From contig JAVLUZ010000157.1 of assembly GCA_036768485.1 (NCBI GenBank), forward strand, positions 13,256,011 through 13,320,010: a stretch of 64,000 nucleotides of DNA. Direction: 5' to 3'. Below the pieces are notes generated by a model. The model was not told where the DNA came from. It searched no databases and was given only the letters and a program-made list of their open reading frames with translations. This stretch comes from Mermis nigrescens. Its lineage: Eukaryota > Nematoda > Enoplea > Mermithida > Mermithidae. The position numbers were made by a program, and so were the translations under genes. Positions 1 to 10,395 of the stretch are shown in pieces. Every line of letters starts with the position of its first letter. Positions within the stretch are counted from its first letter, which is position 1.

Positions 1-238
1 ATTCTCTATAGTTTCGTCTCAAGCGCAACCGAAAATGACATTTGTCATAGCCTAAGTATTTGGAGAAAAGAAAATTTTTCCGAAAAATTGAATTTTATGA
101 GCTTAACGGGTAGAGCATGTTGTGAACGTCGGTAGAACGATTTTTACGAGCTATCCCTACGAATTTTCCGAGATATTAATCAATTTCCTTTGGGTTCTCT
201 CTCTACGCTTCCGCTGCCGAATACTGGATAAGGGCCTG
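1..238 (+). mobile_element. Truncated hAT-like MITE at the window edge
   Basis: The sequence from about 105 to the terminal GGATAAGGGCCTG at 238 parallels the right half of the 55582-55956 element (tcg-regulated stretch, CCGAGATAT, then CTGGA-A-GGGCCT). The left end is off the window. Confidence 0.55.
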
Positions 239-376
239 CGTATGTTCGTTCATTCGTTTTCATGTCTCACTAAGTATTGCACATGTTATTATTAATGTAT
301 ATTTCATAATTATACATTTTTTTGAATTTCCTTTCATTAAATTTTTTCGATATTCCATTTTCATTTGCTTTTGTAG

Positions 377-476
377 TGATCCAAATTTATGGGTGATCAA
401 ATGCAGAATGGGCGAAGAGAAGCATACGGCCCTATTGTTGTTGCGCAAATTTTTTGCGTATGAACATACGGAAGAG
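377..476 (+). CDS. Spt5: SPT5 exon a (NGN domain, first half)
   Basis: The exon follows CTTTTGTAG and begins with one base completing a codon; 33 codons follow ([15 protein letters not shown]... to ...FFAYEHTEE). It ends at GAAGAG before the donor GTGAAT, phase 0. The KCxxGEE and LxRKFxAY motifs are the NGN signature of SPT5. It is too short to appear as a long ORF. Confidence 0.85.
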
Positions 477-2127
477 GTGAATGACTATATTTAATTATGA
501 CAAAGTTGTCTACTGCAAGAATACGTAAGCTCCCCAGCTTGCCCTGAACAGGGCCGTTCATTTTGGTTTTATGTGTACAAAGGATTGCTGTATTTTAATC
601 TACGTACCTGATTTTTTCCATAAATTTTATTTATGTATAATATACAAAGTGATCTCAATTTTATTTTATAAATCATCTAAGATTTTTTATGAGCCTTGAG
701 CAGATTCTTTATCCTAGCGTACATTGTCCATTTAATGTGTCAGTAAAAACTTCCTAGGAACTTCCTTCCTAAAAACTTCCTAAACCCGCTCATCAGATTT
801 CAAACGAACAGAAATCGGTTCATATTTTTTACTGCCTTATTTTATACGAATTATTACTAGATTTATACATAATCGTATACGTAACAAACGGCTAAAACTT
901 GGTACAACTTTTGAATTAAATTATATTTTATCGATGGATATTGTCTTTTCTCTGTCAAAACATGTACGTACCTCATTTGAAAGAAGGCGCATTCTCATTT
1001 TTTCTTTACTTTACCCGTCGTTGGTTATCTTGTGTTTGCTGCGAGTTTTACCTTCAGGATTGTCTGTTAGGTTTGGTAATTTAAACTTTGACTAATGAAG
1101 AGGCTGAGACCCTATGTAACTGACAGGCACGTAGCTCTCGGGGAATGGGGTCCGGTCCGGACCCCCCAAAATTCAGAAAAATCGAAAAATAGACTTTTTG
1201 AACGTTATTTTGTGCTATTTTTGGTCTTTTTGGGCTTCGTCTCCCAAAATTGGTGTTGGTCCCCCCAAAATAGGACGGCCAGATACCTGCCTGCTAAATG
1301 ATCTCAGCCTTGCTCTAAAATCCCATATGCGACAACATGTTTCCTCTCTGATATCGATTTTCAATTTTAAAATTAGCAGACTTGACTTCTCACGTAATTA
1401 ATTCTCCCGTAGTCTTTTTACTCGTACATACATGCACATACAAGGTTTCACGAATTTATTCTTCAATGAAAAAGTGTCATAATGTCATATTCAGACATGC
1501 ACCACGCATAAGAATTTTTCTTTGGGAGTGGGTAATTTTAAAGTGCCTTTTTGCGCTCAAAAATGGTGAACACGATTTTAAAACATATTTTTTCGGCGTT
1601 TCTGACGATGCCTTGTCTTTATTAAGCGTGAAAAAAAATTTCGAAAAAATATTAGAAAACTTTGAATTAATTGACCAAGATATACATAGTAAAAAATGAT
1701 TATATGGCGCGAAGTGCAGAAAATTTGACTTTTTTGAGCAGATATGTAGATAGCTAAAACGCTTGAAAAAGGCATAGACCTTTTTGACGAATTTTTTTTT
1801 GGGGGGAATCGCGAATCACTTTTGGTGTTTTTGGTGTCGGTTTTCGGTGTTTTTTCTTTCTTTTCTACTTTTCTCAATCTTTGGTGTCACCGGTTTGCAT
1901 TATGTTCCTAAACCAATACCGCATTCTCTTATGATTGATATCTAATCGCGTGAGACCTTTGTTGCAGGTTGAGTATGGACTTTAAATTAAATTTTCAGCC
2001 TCTTCAAATCAAGTCGGTGATTGTGAAAGAAGGCTTGAAAGGAGTAATTTATATTGAAGCCTACAAACAAACTCACGTTGTACAGGCGATCGACGGGATA
2101 AGCGCATTGAATAAAAACAAAATCAAG
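377..2127 (+). CDS. Spt5: SPT5 (DSIF subunit), two internal exons, partial gene
   Basis: Two exons (377-476 and 1999-2127) join in phase 0 and encode about 76 residues matching the NGN region of SPT5, the large DSIF subunit that binds RNA polymerase II with SPT4 and controls pausing and elongation in the nucleus. The joined product reads DPNLW...[22 protein letters not shown] then PLQIKSV...[14 protein letters not shown], aligning without gaps to the human DPNLWTVKCKIGEERATA...PLQIKSV...[14 protein letters not shown] block as remembered. Splice sites are canonical: AG before 377, GTGAAT after 476, TTTTCAG before 1999, GTAAAT after 2127. No upstream exon fits inside the window, and I found no downstream exon up to 13039. 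Either the next introns are very long, the exons are elsewhere, or this is a duplicated fragment. Both exons are open with conservative substitutions, which argues against an old pseudogene. The gene converges on MED12. Confidence 0.85.
477..1998 (+). other. SPT5 intron
   Basis: A canonical GTGAAT...TTTTCAG intron. Apart from the small MITE at 1124-1293 it holds a family-D dispersed repeat (about 1490-1900, marked by a GAcGATGcCTtGTCTTT-like stretch and a GCGCGAAGTGC motif). The remainder is AT-rich with nothing I can identify. Confidence 0.7.
1124..1293 (+). mobile_element. Small hAT-like MITE, copy 1
   Basis: It runs from CAGGCACGTAGCTC to GGCCAGATACCTGCCTG, 170 bp, with flanks GTAACTGA and CTAAATGA (6 of 8). 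It lies in the SPT5 intron and shares its body with 2160-2309. Confidence 0.72.
1999..2127 (+). CDS. Spt5: SPT5 exon b (NGN domain, second half)
   Basis: Forty-three codons in phase 0 on both sides, from [12 protein letters not shown] to [10 protein letters not shown]. The acceptor is ATTTTCAG and the donor AAG then GTAAAT. The open frame extends upstream to 1969 with a second plausible acceptor at 1966-1967, but starting at 1999 gives an ungapped match (EHTEE-PLQIKSV against human QFTDT-PLQIKSV). [10 protein letters not shown] is the strongest SPT5 match. Confidence 0.88.
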
Positions 2128-2159
2128 GTAAATTTCGTGACGCGAATCTGATTTGCACC

Positions 2160-2309
2160 CAGGCACATATCTCTGCTGGAATGAGGGGTTTGGACCCCCC
2201 AGAATTGGAAACAAATCGGAAAAAATATGACTTTTTAAACGTTATTTTGTGCTATTTTTGGCCTTTTTGGGCTTACTCCCCAAAAATAGGACGGCCAGCT
2301 AGGTGCCTC
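2160..2309 (+). mobile_element. Small hAT-like MITE, copy 2
   Basis: It runs from CAGGCACATATCTCTG to GCCAGCTAGGTGCCTC, 150 bp. Flanks TTTGCACC and TTTACACC match at 7 of 8. It sits just 32 bp downstream of the SPT5 exon ending at 2127. Confidence 0.78.
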
Positions 2310-2801
2310 TTTACACCGTTATGTTGACAGATCAAATGCATATGTTAATAGTACAACACAATAATATGCATGCACAATGTTGTACATACTCGTAGGTACG
2401 AATACAGACATGCATTGCCTGTATAGGAATATCTGAGTTGGCGGAGAGGTTGAAATTTCAAAGTGCCTTTTGTTTGGCTACGGCGTTTCAGAAGATGCTT
2501 TATCTTTCTAGTACGTAAGAAACGTAAGAGAATTTAGAAAAAATGATGCGGAGTGCCAAAAATTTGATGCTTTCGAGCAAACAGATAGCGAAAAAGGCTC
2601 AAGACATAATCTGTTCTCCAATGTTTTGGAAAATCGTGAATTCTAGGTTGGGGTGTGAAAAAATTCGTGAAGAGGTGAAACAATTTCTGGGGGTTAAACC
2701 TTTCCAAACCGCTCCTCAATATTATTTTTGTACTAATGTTTATTGTCCAGTAATTGTTTTCGTCGTTTGTAGCTTATCGTATAACTACAGTATGTCTGAT
2801 A
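2310..2801. repeat. AT-rich DNA with family-D repeat
   Basis: About 2440-2710 resembles other family-D copies (GATGCTTTATCTTTCTAG, aagtgcc-ttt...). The 102-codon open frame from 2543 lies within and beyond this repeat and ends inside the hairpin MITE, so I do not call it a gene. Confidence 0.6.
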
Positions 2802-3207
2802 CAGTGGTCGCCATGCAAGATGACGCGCTATCATCCTCAGGATTAAGATAGAAGATACGTCGCGAGCGCCGCGTTACGTCCATCATGCGCTATCATCTCT
2901 CTTTTTCTATTAAGCGCCATTAACCTCTATCATCCCGTTAATCTGGCGATGCGGACGGCGCAATTTTGCTATTAATAGCGCCAACAAGAAGGAAGCGCGC
3001 CAGCATTCACGTGCGCGCTTCCTTGTTGGCGCTATTAATAGCTAAATTGCGCCGTCCGCATCGCCAGATTAAGGGGATGATAGAGGTTAATGGCGCTTAA
3101 TAGAAAAAAGAGATGATAGCGCATGATGGACGTAACGCGGCGCTCGCGACGCATCCACTATCATAATTCTGAGGATGATAGCGCGTCATCTTTCATGGCG
3201 ACCACTG
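2802..3207 (+). mobile_element. Hairpin MITE, CAGTGGTCGCCATG termini
   Basis: Two arms of about 195 bp are almost perfect inverted copies around a short centre near 3003. Ends are CAGTGGTCGCCATG. The left flank is TA and the right flank CA, suggesting a mutated TA duplication and hence Tc1/mariner or pogo-type mobilisation. The interior is unusually GC-rich (GTCGCGAGCGCCGCG, GCCGTCCGCATCGCC). Confidence 0.85.
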
Positions 3208-4220
3208 CATGTCTTACAATTAGCCGTAGCTTCGAAAGTGGTTATTTTTTACCCTAATTACATATGTACAGATGTTTTATGGCGGCCCGCGGCTGTGCTT
3301 GTCTGCACTTAGTTTAACATGTTAAAGCCAATTGTCTAATATTTTATGGTTTGCATCATACGTGGGGAATGGATCTTGGTTCTGTGGGTACCGGAACGCC
3401 TTTTGTTGAGGTTGGTTGGTTGGTCAATGAAGAGGTTGTTTATATAGAGGAAGCCGAAAATTTAGAATTGAGATCTCGAGAACCATAAGGAGATGGACGA
3501 AAATAAAGGCAGTTTTGAGCGTATCTCGGCGAGCTCTATACAACGATGAAGAAAATTTTTAAATAATTTCAACTTTATTTTTTATTGATCCCTATACAAC
3601 AAATTTATTGTTTAATTTATCTGCACAACTGATTTCTCATCATTCAATAGACGAATAATTTCCCAGCTTCTGTCTTGTATTTAATTCTTGTCCCCTACAA
3701 AGGCAAACAATACAGAAACAATTCGGCGCAAAGCGCCGAAAGAAATTTGACATCTTTTACATGTCTAGATCAAATTTGAACTGTCTTGAGCAGACTCGAA
3801 GACAGGAAATTTGGATAAGGAATAAATCCGGCGCGAAGCGCTGGGAAAAATTTCATGATCCGGCGCTTAGTGCCGGAAAAAATTGACATGCTATCCATGG
3901 CTAACTCGAATTTGAGCGATTTTGAGCGGTTTAGAAGACAAAACTATGCATGAGCGGAGCGGTAAATGTGAAGCGCGCGAAGCGCCGGAAAATTTTGCAT
4001 TTACTGGCTCGAAAGTACGCTAAAAACCTGTTTTAGCGATGTTTTAGACAATATCCTTTTAAAAATTCTGTTAGCGAATCTTAGAGGCGTGATCGAACAT
4101 TGCATAGAATATGAAGATTGAATGAACACAACACATGATCTTGTTTGCCCTAAACTTCAGAGGAAAACAGTAATCAGCGTATCCCTTGTTATCCAGCAAT
4201 TTAAAATTATGACTTTCTTT
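3208..4220. repeat. Partial copy of the CG-palindrome hAT MITE
   Basis: From about 3460 to 4060 the text (CTCGAGAACCATAAGG, AATAAAGGCAG, GAGCTCTATACAACG, then palindromic units near 3725, 3832, 3858 and 3978) follows the 15758-16576 element, without clear termini. The preceding 250 bp is unique AT-rich sequence with no exon I can support. Confidence 0.65.
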
Positions 4221-5557
4221 CACTAGCGGATCCAGGAAAAATTTTTGGGGGCAGTCCGAAAATTTGAAGTCAGATATGTCGAGAAACATTAGGAGATAAG
4301 CGAAAATAAAGGCAGTTTTGAGCGTATCTCGGTGAGTTCTAAACGATGGTGAAGACAAATTTTAAATTAAAATTTCAAAAATTTTTTACCTTACTCAATA
4401 TTGATATGCAGAAAATTGATCATTTAAGCCATCTGCACAACCAATTGCTCATAATGCAATTCACAGATAATAATAATTCGGCAGCGAAGCGCGGAAAAAA
4501 TTGACATATTCTGCAAGTCAAGCTCAAATTTGAGCGGTTTTGAGCGGGCTATAAGACAAGAAACATATGTAGATAAACAATAAATCCGGCGCGAAGCGCC
4601 GGAAAAAATGCATGTTCTCCATGTCATAACTTAAATTTGAGCTGTTTTGAGTTAGCTAGAAAGCAAAAACTATAGCTGAACAAAGAATCCAGCGCACAGC
4701 GCTGGAAAGAAATTGACATGCTCTCTATGTCTAACTCAGATTTGAGCGATTTTTAGCATTTAGAGGACAACATAAACAATAAATCCGACGCGGAGCGCTG
4801 GAAAATTTTGAGTTTGCATAACTCAAAAAACGCAAAAACCCTATTTTGGCGGTGTTTCAGACGTGCTTCACTAATTTTCCATTTTTCCCTTTGGTAGACC
4901 CTTGGTAAAAACAAAATTTCTTTTTCATTTCGGAGATGGGGCGGTCCTGCCCAACGAGTCAGTTCACATATTTACATTGCCCGATTATGCCTTGGACACA
5001 AAAAATGCAAGAAAGACACTCGCTTTTACAGCTGAAGGATCTGGGACGCGCTCAAACGCTCCCAGCGGGACCCATGGCGGAGCCCCGGAAAATTTTGTGA
5101 AATGAAATGTTGAAATGTAACGTTGAAACTTTCACAAAATCGGCCGAATTATGGTTCTAAACTCAGCCTAAAAACAGTTAACTACGCCTTTCCATACTTT
5201 CAAACCATTACAAATTCTTGCTTTGAAATGCGTCCTGAAGTGAAAAACGAAACGAAAATTCGCCGATAACTGGCACACTTCTTTAAGACGATGTCCAAGC
5301 AGCATTTAGAGTTTCAACCGATAAATAGTATAGTACATTAAAGCACTAAAGCACTGGAATATTTTGACTGCTTTAAACCCAATGCTGGAACAATAAAACG
5401 AAAAATAATGATGAAACGGCGCGAGCGCCGAAAATTTTTGACGTTTTGGCGTTTTTAGTTAAATTTTGGGCGCATTCCAACGTATATCTGCTGCTCAAAA
5501 AATTTTAAAGAAGGGCTTGGGGGCGGCGCCGCCCCCCGCCCCCTGGATCCGCGCCTG
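4221..5557 (+). mobile_element. Long hAT-like MITE with many CG-palindrome units
   Basis: It begins CACTAGCGGATCCAGG; the inverted right end reads CAGGCGCGGATCCAGG. TTTCTTT flanks both ends with a one-base offset. The interior holds five or more ~105-bp units headed by GGCGCGAAGCGCCGG variants (near 4480, 4588, 4692, 4788, 5418), the most extensive array in the window. Confidence 0.75.
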
Positions 5558-7094
5558 TTTCTTTGATATACATGGAAAATCAGATACTCCCGTAGCTTCT
5601 GGTTATCCGTTTTTTTGGATTACTTCTGTGGCTCGAGGTGATAAAGTACAATTTTGGGACTTTTACTCTTTTACTCGATTATATAGCATCTTTAGGATAC
5701 ACACAATGTAAAAACGCAGTATATTCAGCGCAAAGCGCCAGAAAATTTTGATATTATTATCCAAATCTCGGCTCAATTTTGCTGTTTTCTGGAGATCAGA
5801 AACGGAAGAAATAAATCTGGCAAGGAGCGCCAGAAGATTACGATATTTTTTATCATTCGAAGGACAACTTTGAACCTTTCTAAAGTTTAGTCATGCAGAA
5901 AATGTATCTCGCGCGAAGCGCCAGGAAATTTCGCCGTTTTTATCATTTTATCATTTTGATTTCGCATCGCATCTAAACATGCTATCTGAAAATAGCTTGT
6001 AGATTTATATAAGTGATGGCGCGAAGCGTTGAAAAATGGGTATTTTTATGCTAGGAAAGTACAAAACCGACAGTTTCACAAATAAAAATTTTGGAAAAAT
6101 TTAGCATGAATTCTCCCTCGATATGGACCTGCGCACAAGTGCAAAACAATTTACCATTTTGTTGCAAAAAAAGAATCTCGCGGATTACACTGGAAATTTT
6201 GCCCATTTTTATTGTGTTTTATTCAATTTTGGCATTTCACTATTAAAAATGCAAATTATTATTATGTCGACGCCAAGAGCCGGAAATTAGCATTCGTATC
6301 ATTTTAAATTTTAGTTAATTTCAAAATTAGAGGATACTATAAATATATATGTTACCTAACATACATAAGAACGCTCAGGTTTTTCAGGTTAGTGACTGTC
6401 TGGAACCTGCGGGGTTGGTTTTAATAGATGCATGGCCGACCTTGGGGTCAGAATTGAGCTTTCTGGGCCGAAATGACCTAAAAAACTGGTATAAGCGCTA
6501 GAATAACGTTAAAGCTACGTTATTATACAGTTTCTGGTCAATTTAAAAGCACTTTTAAAAAATTTGCAATTTTCATCCGTTTTTTGCCTTTTTTTGCCTC
6601 ATTTTTCCGAGAAAATTTCTATTTCTTCAATTCTGGGGTTCTAGACCCTGAACCCCCATGTGCATGTCTGGCCGTGTGACCACATAGGACAATTTAAATC
6701 ATAAAATTAGACGTATGTAGAGTATGCGCATTGATAATGTGACCTGTTGGTTTTAAAATTGCGTAGCTGTATGCAAATGCTATACTATGAGAAAATGAAA
6801 CCCTGAAAACCGTATTGCTTCTAGCAGCCTGTATCCACGGCTGGGTTATTTAGAAATTTTGGAATGAAAAGATTCTCGGTGGGAGAATAGCCAGAATATT
6901 GAGGAATATTGATGTATTCCAATGAAACTTTGCACACAGAAACGACATTTTCCGACGTGTTTTGCCTTTTTGAATCACATCTGCTGCTTCTCGTTATATA
7001 ATAAATTTAAGTCACTCAGCAAAAATTTTAAGACTTCTATTCAGGAGCGGATTTAAGGGGGTGGGGCTAAAAAACGCTATTTTATACAGAAAAA
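5558..7094. repeat. Further CG-palindrome units and a family-F repeat
   Basis: Diverged palindrome-headed units continue at about 5729, 5822, 5912, 6019 and 6271. A family-F element (ATAGATGCATGGCCGACC ... TGTGCATGTCTGGCCG) spans about 6425-6680. No coding evidence. Confidence 0.6.
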
Positions 7095-7738
7095 GTAAAT
7101 TTTGTGGGTTGGATTAGTTGGTAGGTTGGTTGGTTAGCCGATTTCTCGATTGTGTGCCCGGTTTGTTAGTTAGTTGGATGGTTAGTTGGTCGGTTGCCAG
7201 GCTGGTTGCTTAGCTGGTTGATCGGTAGGTTGGCTGCCTACTTGGTTGATTGTTTGTTCGTTTGTTTGGATTAGTAGGTTGGATGGTTGATTGCTTGCTT
7301 TGGATGCTTGATTGGTTGGTTGGTTAGTTATTTAGCCGCACGATTTAATTGGTTGGGTTGTTTGTTGGTTAAGTTGTTGATTAGTTGGTCTGTTGGTTAG
7401 GTTGTTGGTAGCTTGCTCTGCTGCCTGATTGGAAGGTGGATTGATTGGTTAGTTGGTTACAAGCTGCCTGCTCGGTTGATTGTTTAGTTTGGTTGTTTGA
7501 TGATTGGTTGGTTATCTGCCCGGTTTGCTGGTTGGTCAGTTGGATAGCTGGCTGGCCAGTCGGTTGGTTGGTTGATTAGTTAGTTGCTTGGATGGCTGAC
7601 TGCTTGCTTGGTTGGTTAATTGGTTAGTTGACTGATTGGTTAGTTTGGTTGTTGGTTGGTTGGCCACTTAGTTAGCTGGTTAGCCAGTTGGGTACTTGGT
7701 TGATTGGCCGGTTGGTTACGTGGTTGGGTTGTTAGCAC
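7095..7738. repeat. Diverged GGTT tetranucleotide tract
   Basis: A degenerate GGTTGGTT array rich in GGTTAGTTGG, GGTTGATTGG and GGTTGCCT variants. Long open frames in it are artefacts, because three GGTT units make a 12-base repeat without stops. Confidence 0.9.
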
Positions 7739-8155
7739 ACATGCACATAGGGGGGCTGAGGTGGGGGGTATCACCCCCTGAGGGGTCAGCTAGACCGGTA
7801 CTGTCCGGCGATTTTGAGCAAAGAGGTCTTGTTCTGCATCATTTTTGACATCAAAATCAGTAAAAATGTCAAAATTTTTCCGGCGCTCCGCGCCAGATTA
7901 GTACTGTTAAGTACTTTTTACTCAAAAAGCGCTCAAAATTGATAAATTTTTGCATTTTTAGTGTTAAAAGTGATATAATGCAGTCAAAATGGACTAAAAA
8001 TGCTTTTAAAATGTGTTATTAACACGAAAAACGTTTTATAGGCTATTTTGACCATTTAGATCATTAAACAGCAAAAAAATCGTGAACGTTAAATTTACTG
8101 TTTTAGATTTTTGGCATTTCACCCCCCTGCCGACCCTGACCTTGTGCACCTATGG
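7739..8155. mobile_element. Family-E repeat inserted in the GGTT tract
   Basis: This non-GGTT block splits the tract: it begins near CACATAGGGGGGCTGAGG and ends CTTGTGCACCTATGG. Related copies occur at about 42850-43295 and 60880-61280, which share AGACCGGTACTGTCCGGCG-like and GACCTTG-GCACCTATG motifs. Clean insertion into the array suggests transposition after the array formed. Confidence 0.65.
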
Positions 8156-10395
8156 TTGTTAGTTGGTTGCTCGACTGGTTGGTTGTCTGCTCGGTTGGTT
8201 GATGGTTGATTGATTACCCGATTTGTTGGTTCCTTAGTTGATTAATTGGTTGGTTGATTGGGTTGACTTGTTGATTGGTTGGATAGTTGGTTAGTTGGTT
8301 GATAAGTTAGTTGGTTAGTTGGTTGGATTGGTTGGTTGGTTGGTTGGTTGCTTAATTGGTTGGTTAGTTAGTTGGTTGGTCATTTAGTTGGTTGGTTGGT
8401 TGGCCATTTAGTTGGTTGGTTGGTTGGTTGGTCGTTGTTAGTCTGGTTGGTTGGTTGGTTGGTTGGTTGGTTAATTGGTTGGTTGGCCATTTAGTTGGTT
8501 GGTTGGTTGGTTGGTTGGTTAGTTGGTTGGTTGGTTAGTTGGTTGGTCGGTTGGTTGGTTGGTTGGTTGGTTGATTAGTTGGTTGGTTGGTTGGTTGGTT
8601 GGTTGGTTAGTTGGTTGGTTGGCCATTTAGTTGGTTGGTTGGCCATTTAGTTGGTTGGTTGGTTGGTTGGCCATTTAGTTGGTTGGTTGGTTGGTTGGTT
8701 GGCCATTTGCTTGACTGGTTGGTTGGTTGGTTGATTAGTTGGTTGGTCACTTAGTTGGTTGGTTGGTTGGCTATGTCAGTTGGTTCTTTATTTGGTTGAT
8801 TGGTCATTATGGTTGGTTGGTTGGTTGGTCACTTAGTTGGTTGGTTGGTTGGCTATTCAGTTGCTTGTTTATTTGGTTGGTTGGCCATTTAGTTGGTTGG
8901 TTGGTTGGTTGGTTGGTTGGTTGGTTGGTTGGTTGATTGGTAGGTAGGTTGGTAGGTTGGTTGGTTGGTTGGTTGGTTAGTTGGTTAGTTGGTTGGTTGG
9001 TTGGTCACTTAGTTGGTTGGTTGGTTGGCTATTCAGTTGCTTGTTTATTTGGTTGGTTGGCCATTTAGTTGGTTGGTTGGTTGGTTGGCTGATTGGTTGG
9101 ATTGGTTGGTTGGTTGTTTGGTTGGTTGGTTGGTAGGTTGATTGGTTGGTTGGTTGATTGGTTGGTTGGTCGGTTTAGTTGGTTGGTTGGTTGGTTGGTT
9201 GGTTGGTTGGTTGATTGGTTGGTTGATCGGTTGGTTAGGTGGTTGGCCATTTGGTTGATTGGTAGGTTGGTTGGTTGGTTGGTTGCTTGGTCACTTAGTT
9301 GGTTGGTTGGTTGGCTATTCGGTTGGTTGTTTATTTGGTTGGTTGGCCATTTAGTTGTTTGGAGGTTGGTTGTTTGGTTGGTTGGTTGTCCATTTAGTTG
9401 ATTGGAAATTAGTTTGTTGGTCACTTAGTTGGTTGGTTGGTTGTTTATTTGGTTGGTTGGTTGGCCATTTAGTTGGTTGATTGGTTGGTTGGTTGGTTAT
9501 TGGTTGGTTGGTTGGTGAGTTAGTTGGTTGGTTGGTTGGCTATTCAGTTGCTTGTATATTTGGTTGGTTGGTTGGCCATTTAGTTGGTTGTCTGGCTGGT
9601 TGGTTGGTTGGTTGATTGGTTGGTTGGTTGGTTGGTTAGGTTGGTTGGTTAGTTGGTTGGTTGGTTGGTTGGTTGGTTGGTTGGTTGGTTGGTTGGTTGA
9701 TTGGTTAGCTGGTTGGTTGATTGGTCCATGTTAGTTGGTTGATTGGTTGGTTGATTGGTAGATTGGTTGATTGGTTGGTTGATTGGTTGGTTGGTTGGTT
9801 GGTTGGTTGGTTGGTTGGTTGGTTGGTTGGTTGGTTGGTTATTTAGTTGGCCATTTGGTTGGTTGGTTGGTTGGCCATTTAGTTGATTGGTTAGCCATTC
9901 GGTTGGTTGTTTGTTTGGTTGGTTGGCCATTTAGTTGGTTGGTTGATTGGTTGGTTGGTTGGTCACTTAGTTGGTTGGTTGGTTGGCTATTCAGTTGCTT
10001 GGTTAGCTGGTTGGATGGTTGGCCATTTAGTTGGTTGGTTGGCTGGTTGGTTGGTTGGTTGGTTGGTTGGTTGGTTGGTTGGTTGGTTGGTTGGTTGGTT
10101 GGTAGGTTAGTAGGTTGGCCATTTAGTTGGTTGTTTGGTTTGTTAGGCTATTGGCTTGGTTGGTTAGTTAGTTGGTCATTTGATTGGTTGGTTGCTTGGC
10201 CATTTGATTCGTTGGTTGGTTGGTTGGCCTTTTGGCTGGTTGGTTGGTTGGCCATTTAGTTGCTTGGTTGGTTAGGTTGGACTGTTGGTTGGTTGGTTGG
10301 TTGGTCATGAGTTGATTGGTTGGTTGAGCTAGTTGGTTGGTTAGTTGATTGGCCAGCTAGTTGGTTGATTAGTTGGCCTCTTGGTTGGCTGGTTG
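8156..10395. repeat. Large GGTT tetranucleotide array
   Basis: Over 2.2 kb of near-continuous GGTTGG with recurring higher-order blocks such as GGCCATTTAGTTGG and GGTCACTTAGTTGG, plus GGCTATTCAGTTGCTTG. The higher-order blocks recur every 60-200 bp, indicating amplification of longer segments as well as single units. Hydrophobic LVGW or QPTN open frames on either strand are by-products. Confidence 0.95.

Noticed and set aside
2543..2851. 102-codon open frame on +, near the SPT5 exons
   Set aside because: It overlaps a dispersed family-D repeat and runs into the hairpin MITE; no SPT5 similarity.
3720..6290. Regularly spaced palindromes considered as a CRISPR array
   Set aside because: Spacing units are themselves repeated, the palindromes vary, and the context is a eukaryotic hAT-like MITE; no cas genes.
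8739..10259. Long hydrophobic LVGW open frames on + and NQPTN frames on -
   Set aside because: They are pure translations of the GGTT/AACC tetranucleotide array; a 12-base period has no stops. No splice sites, start context or homology.
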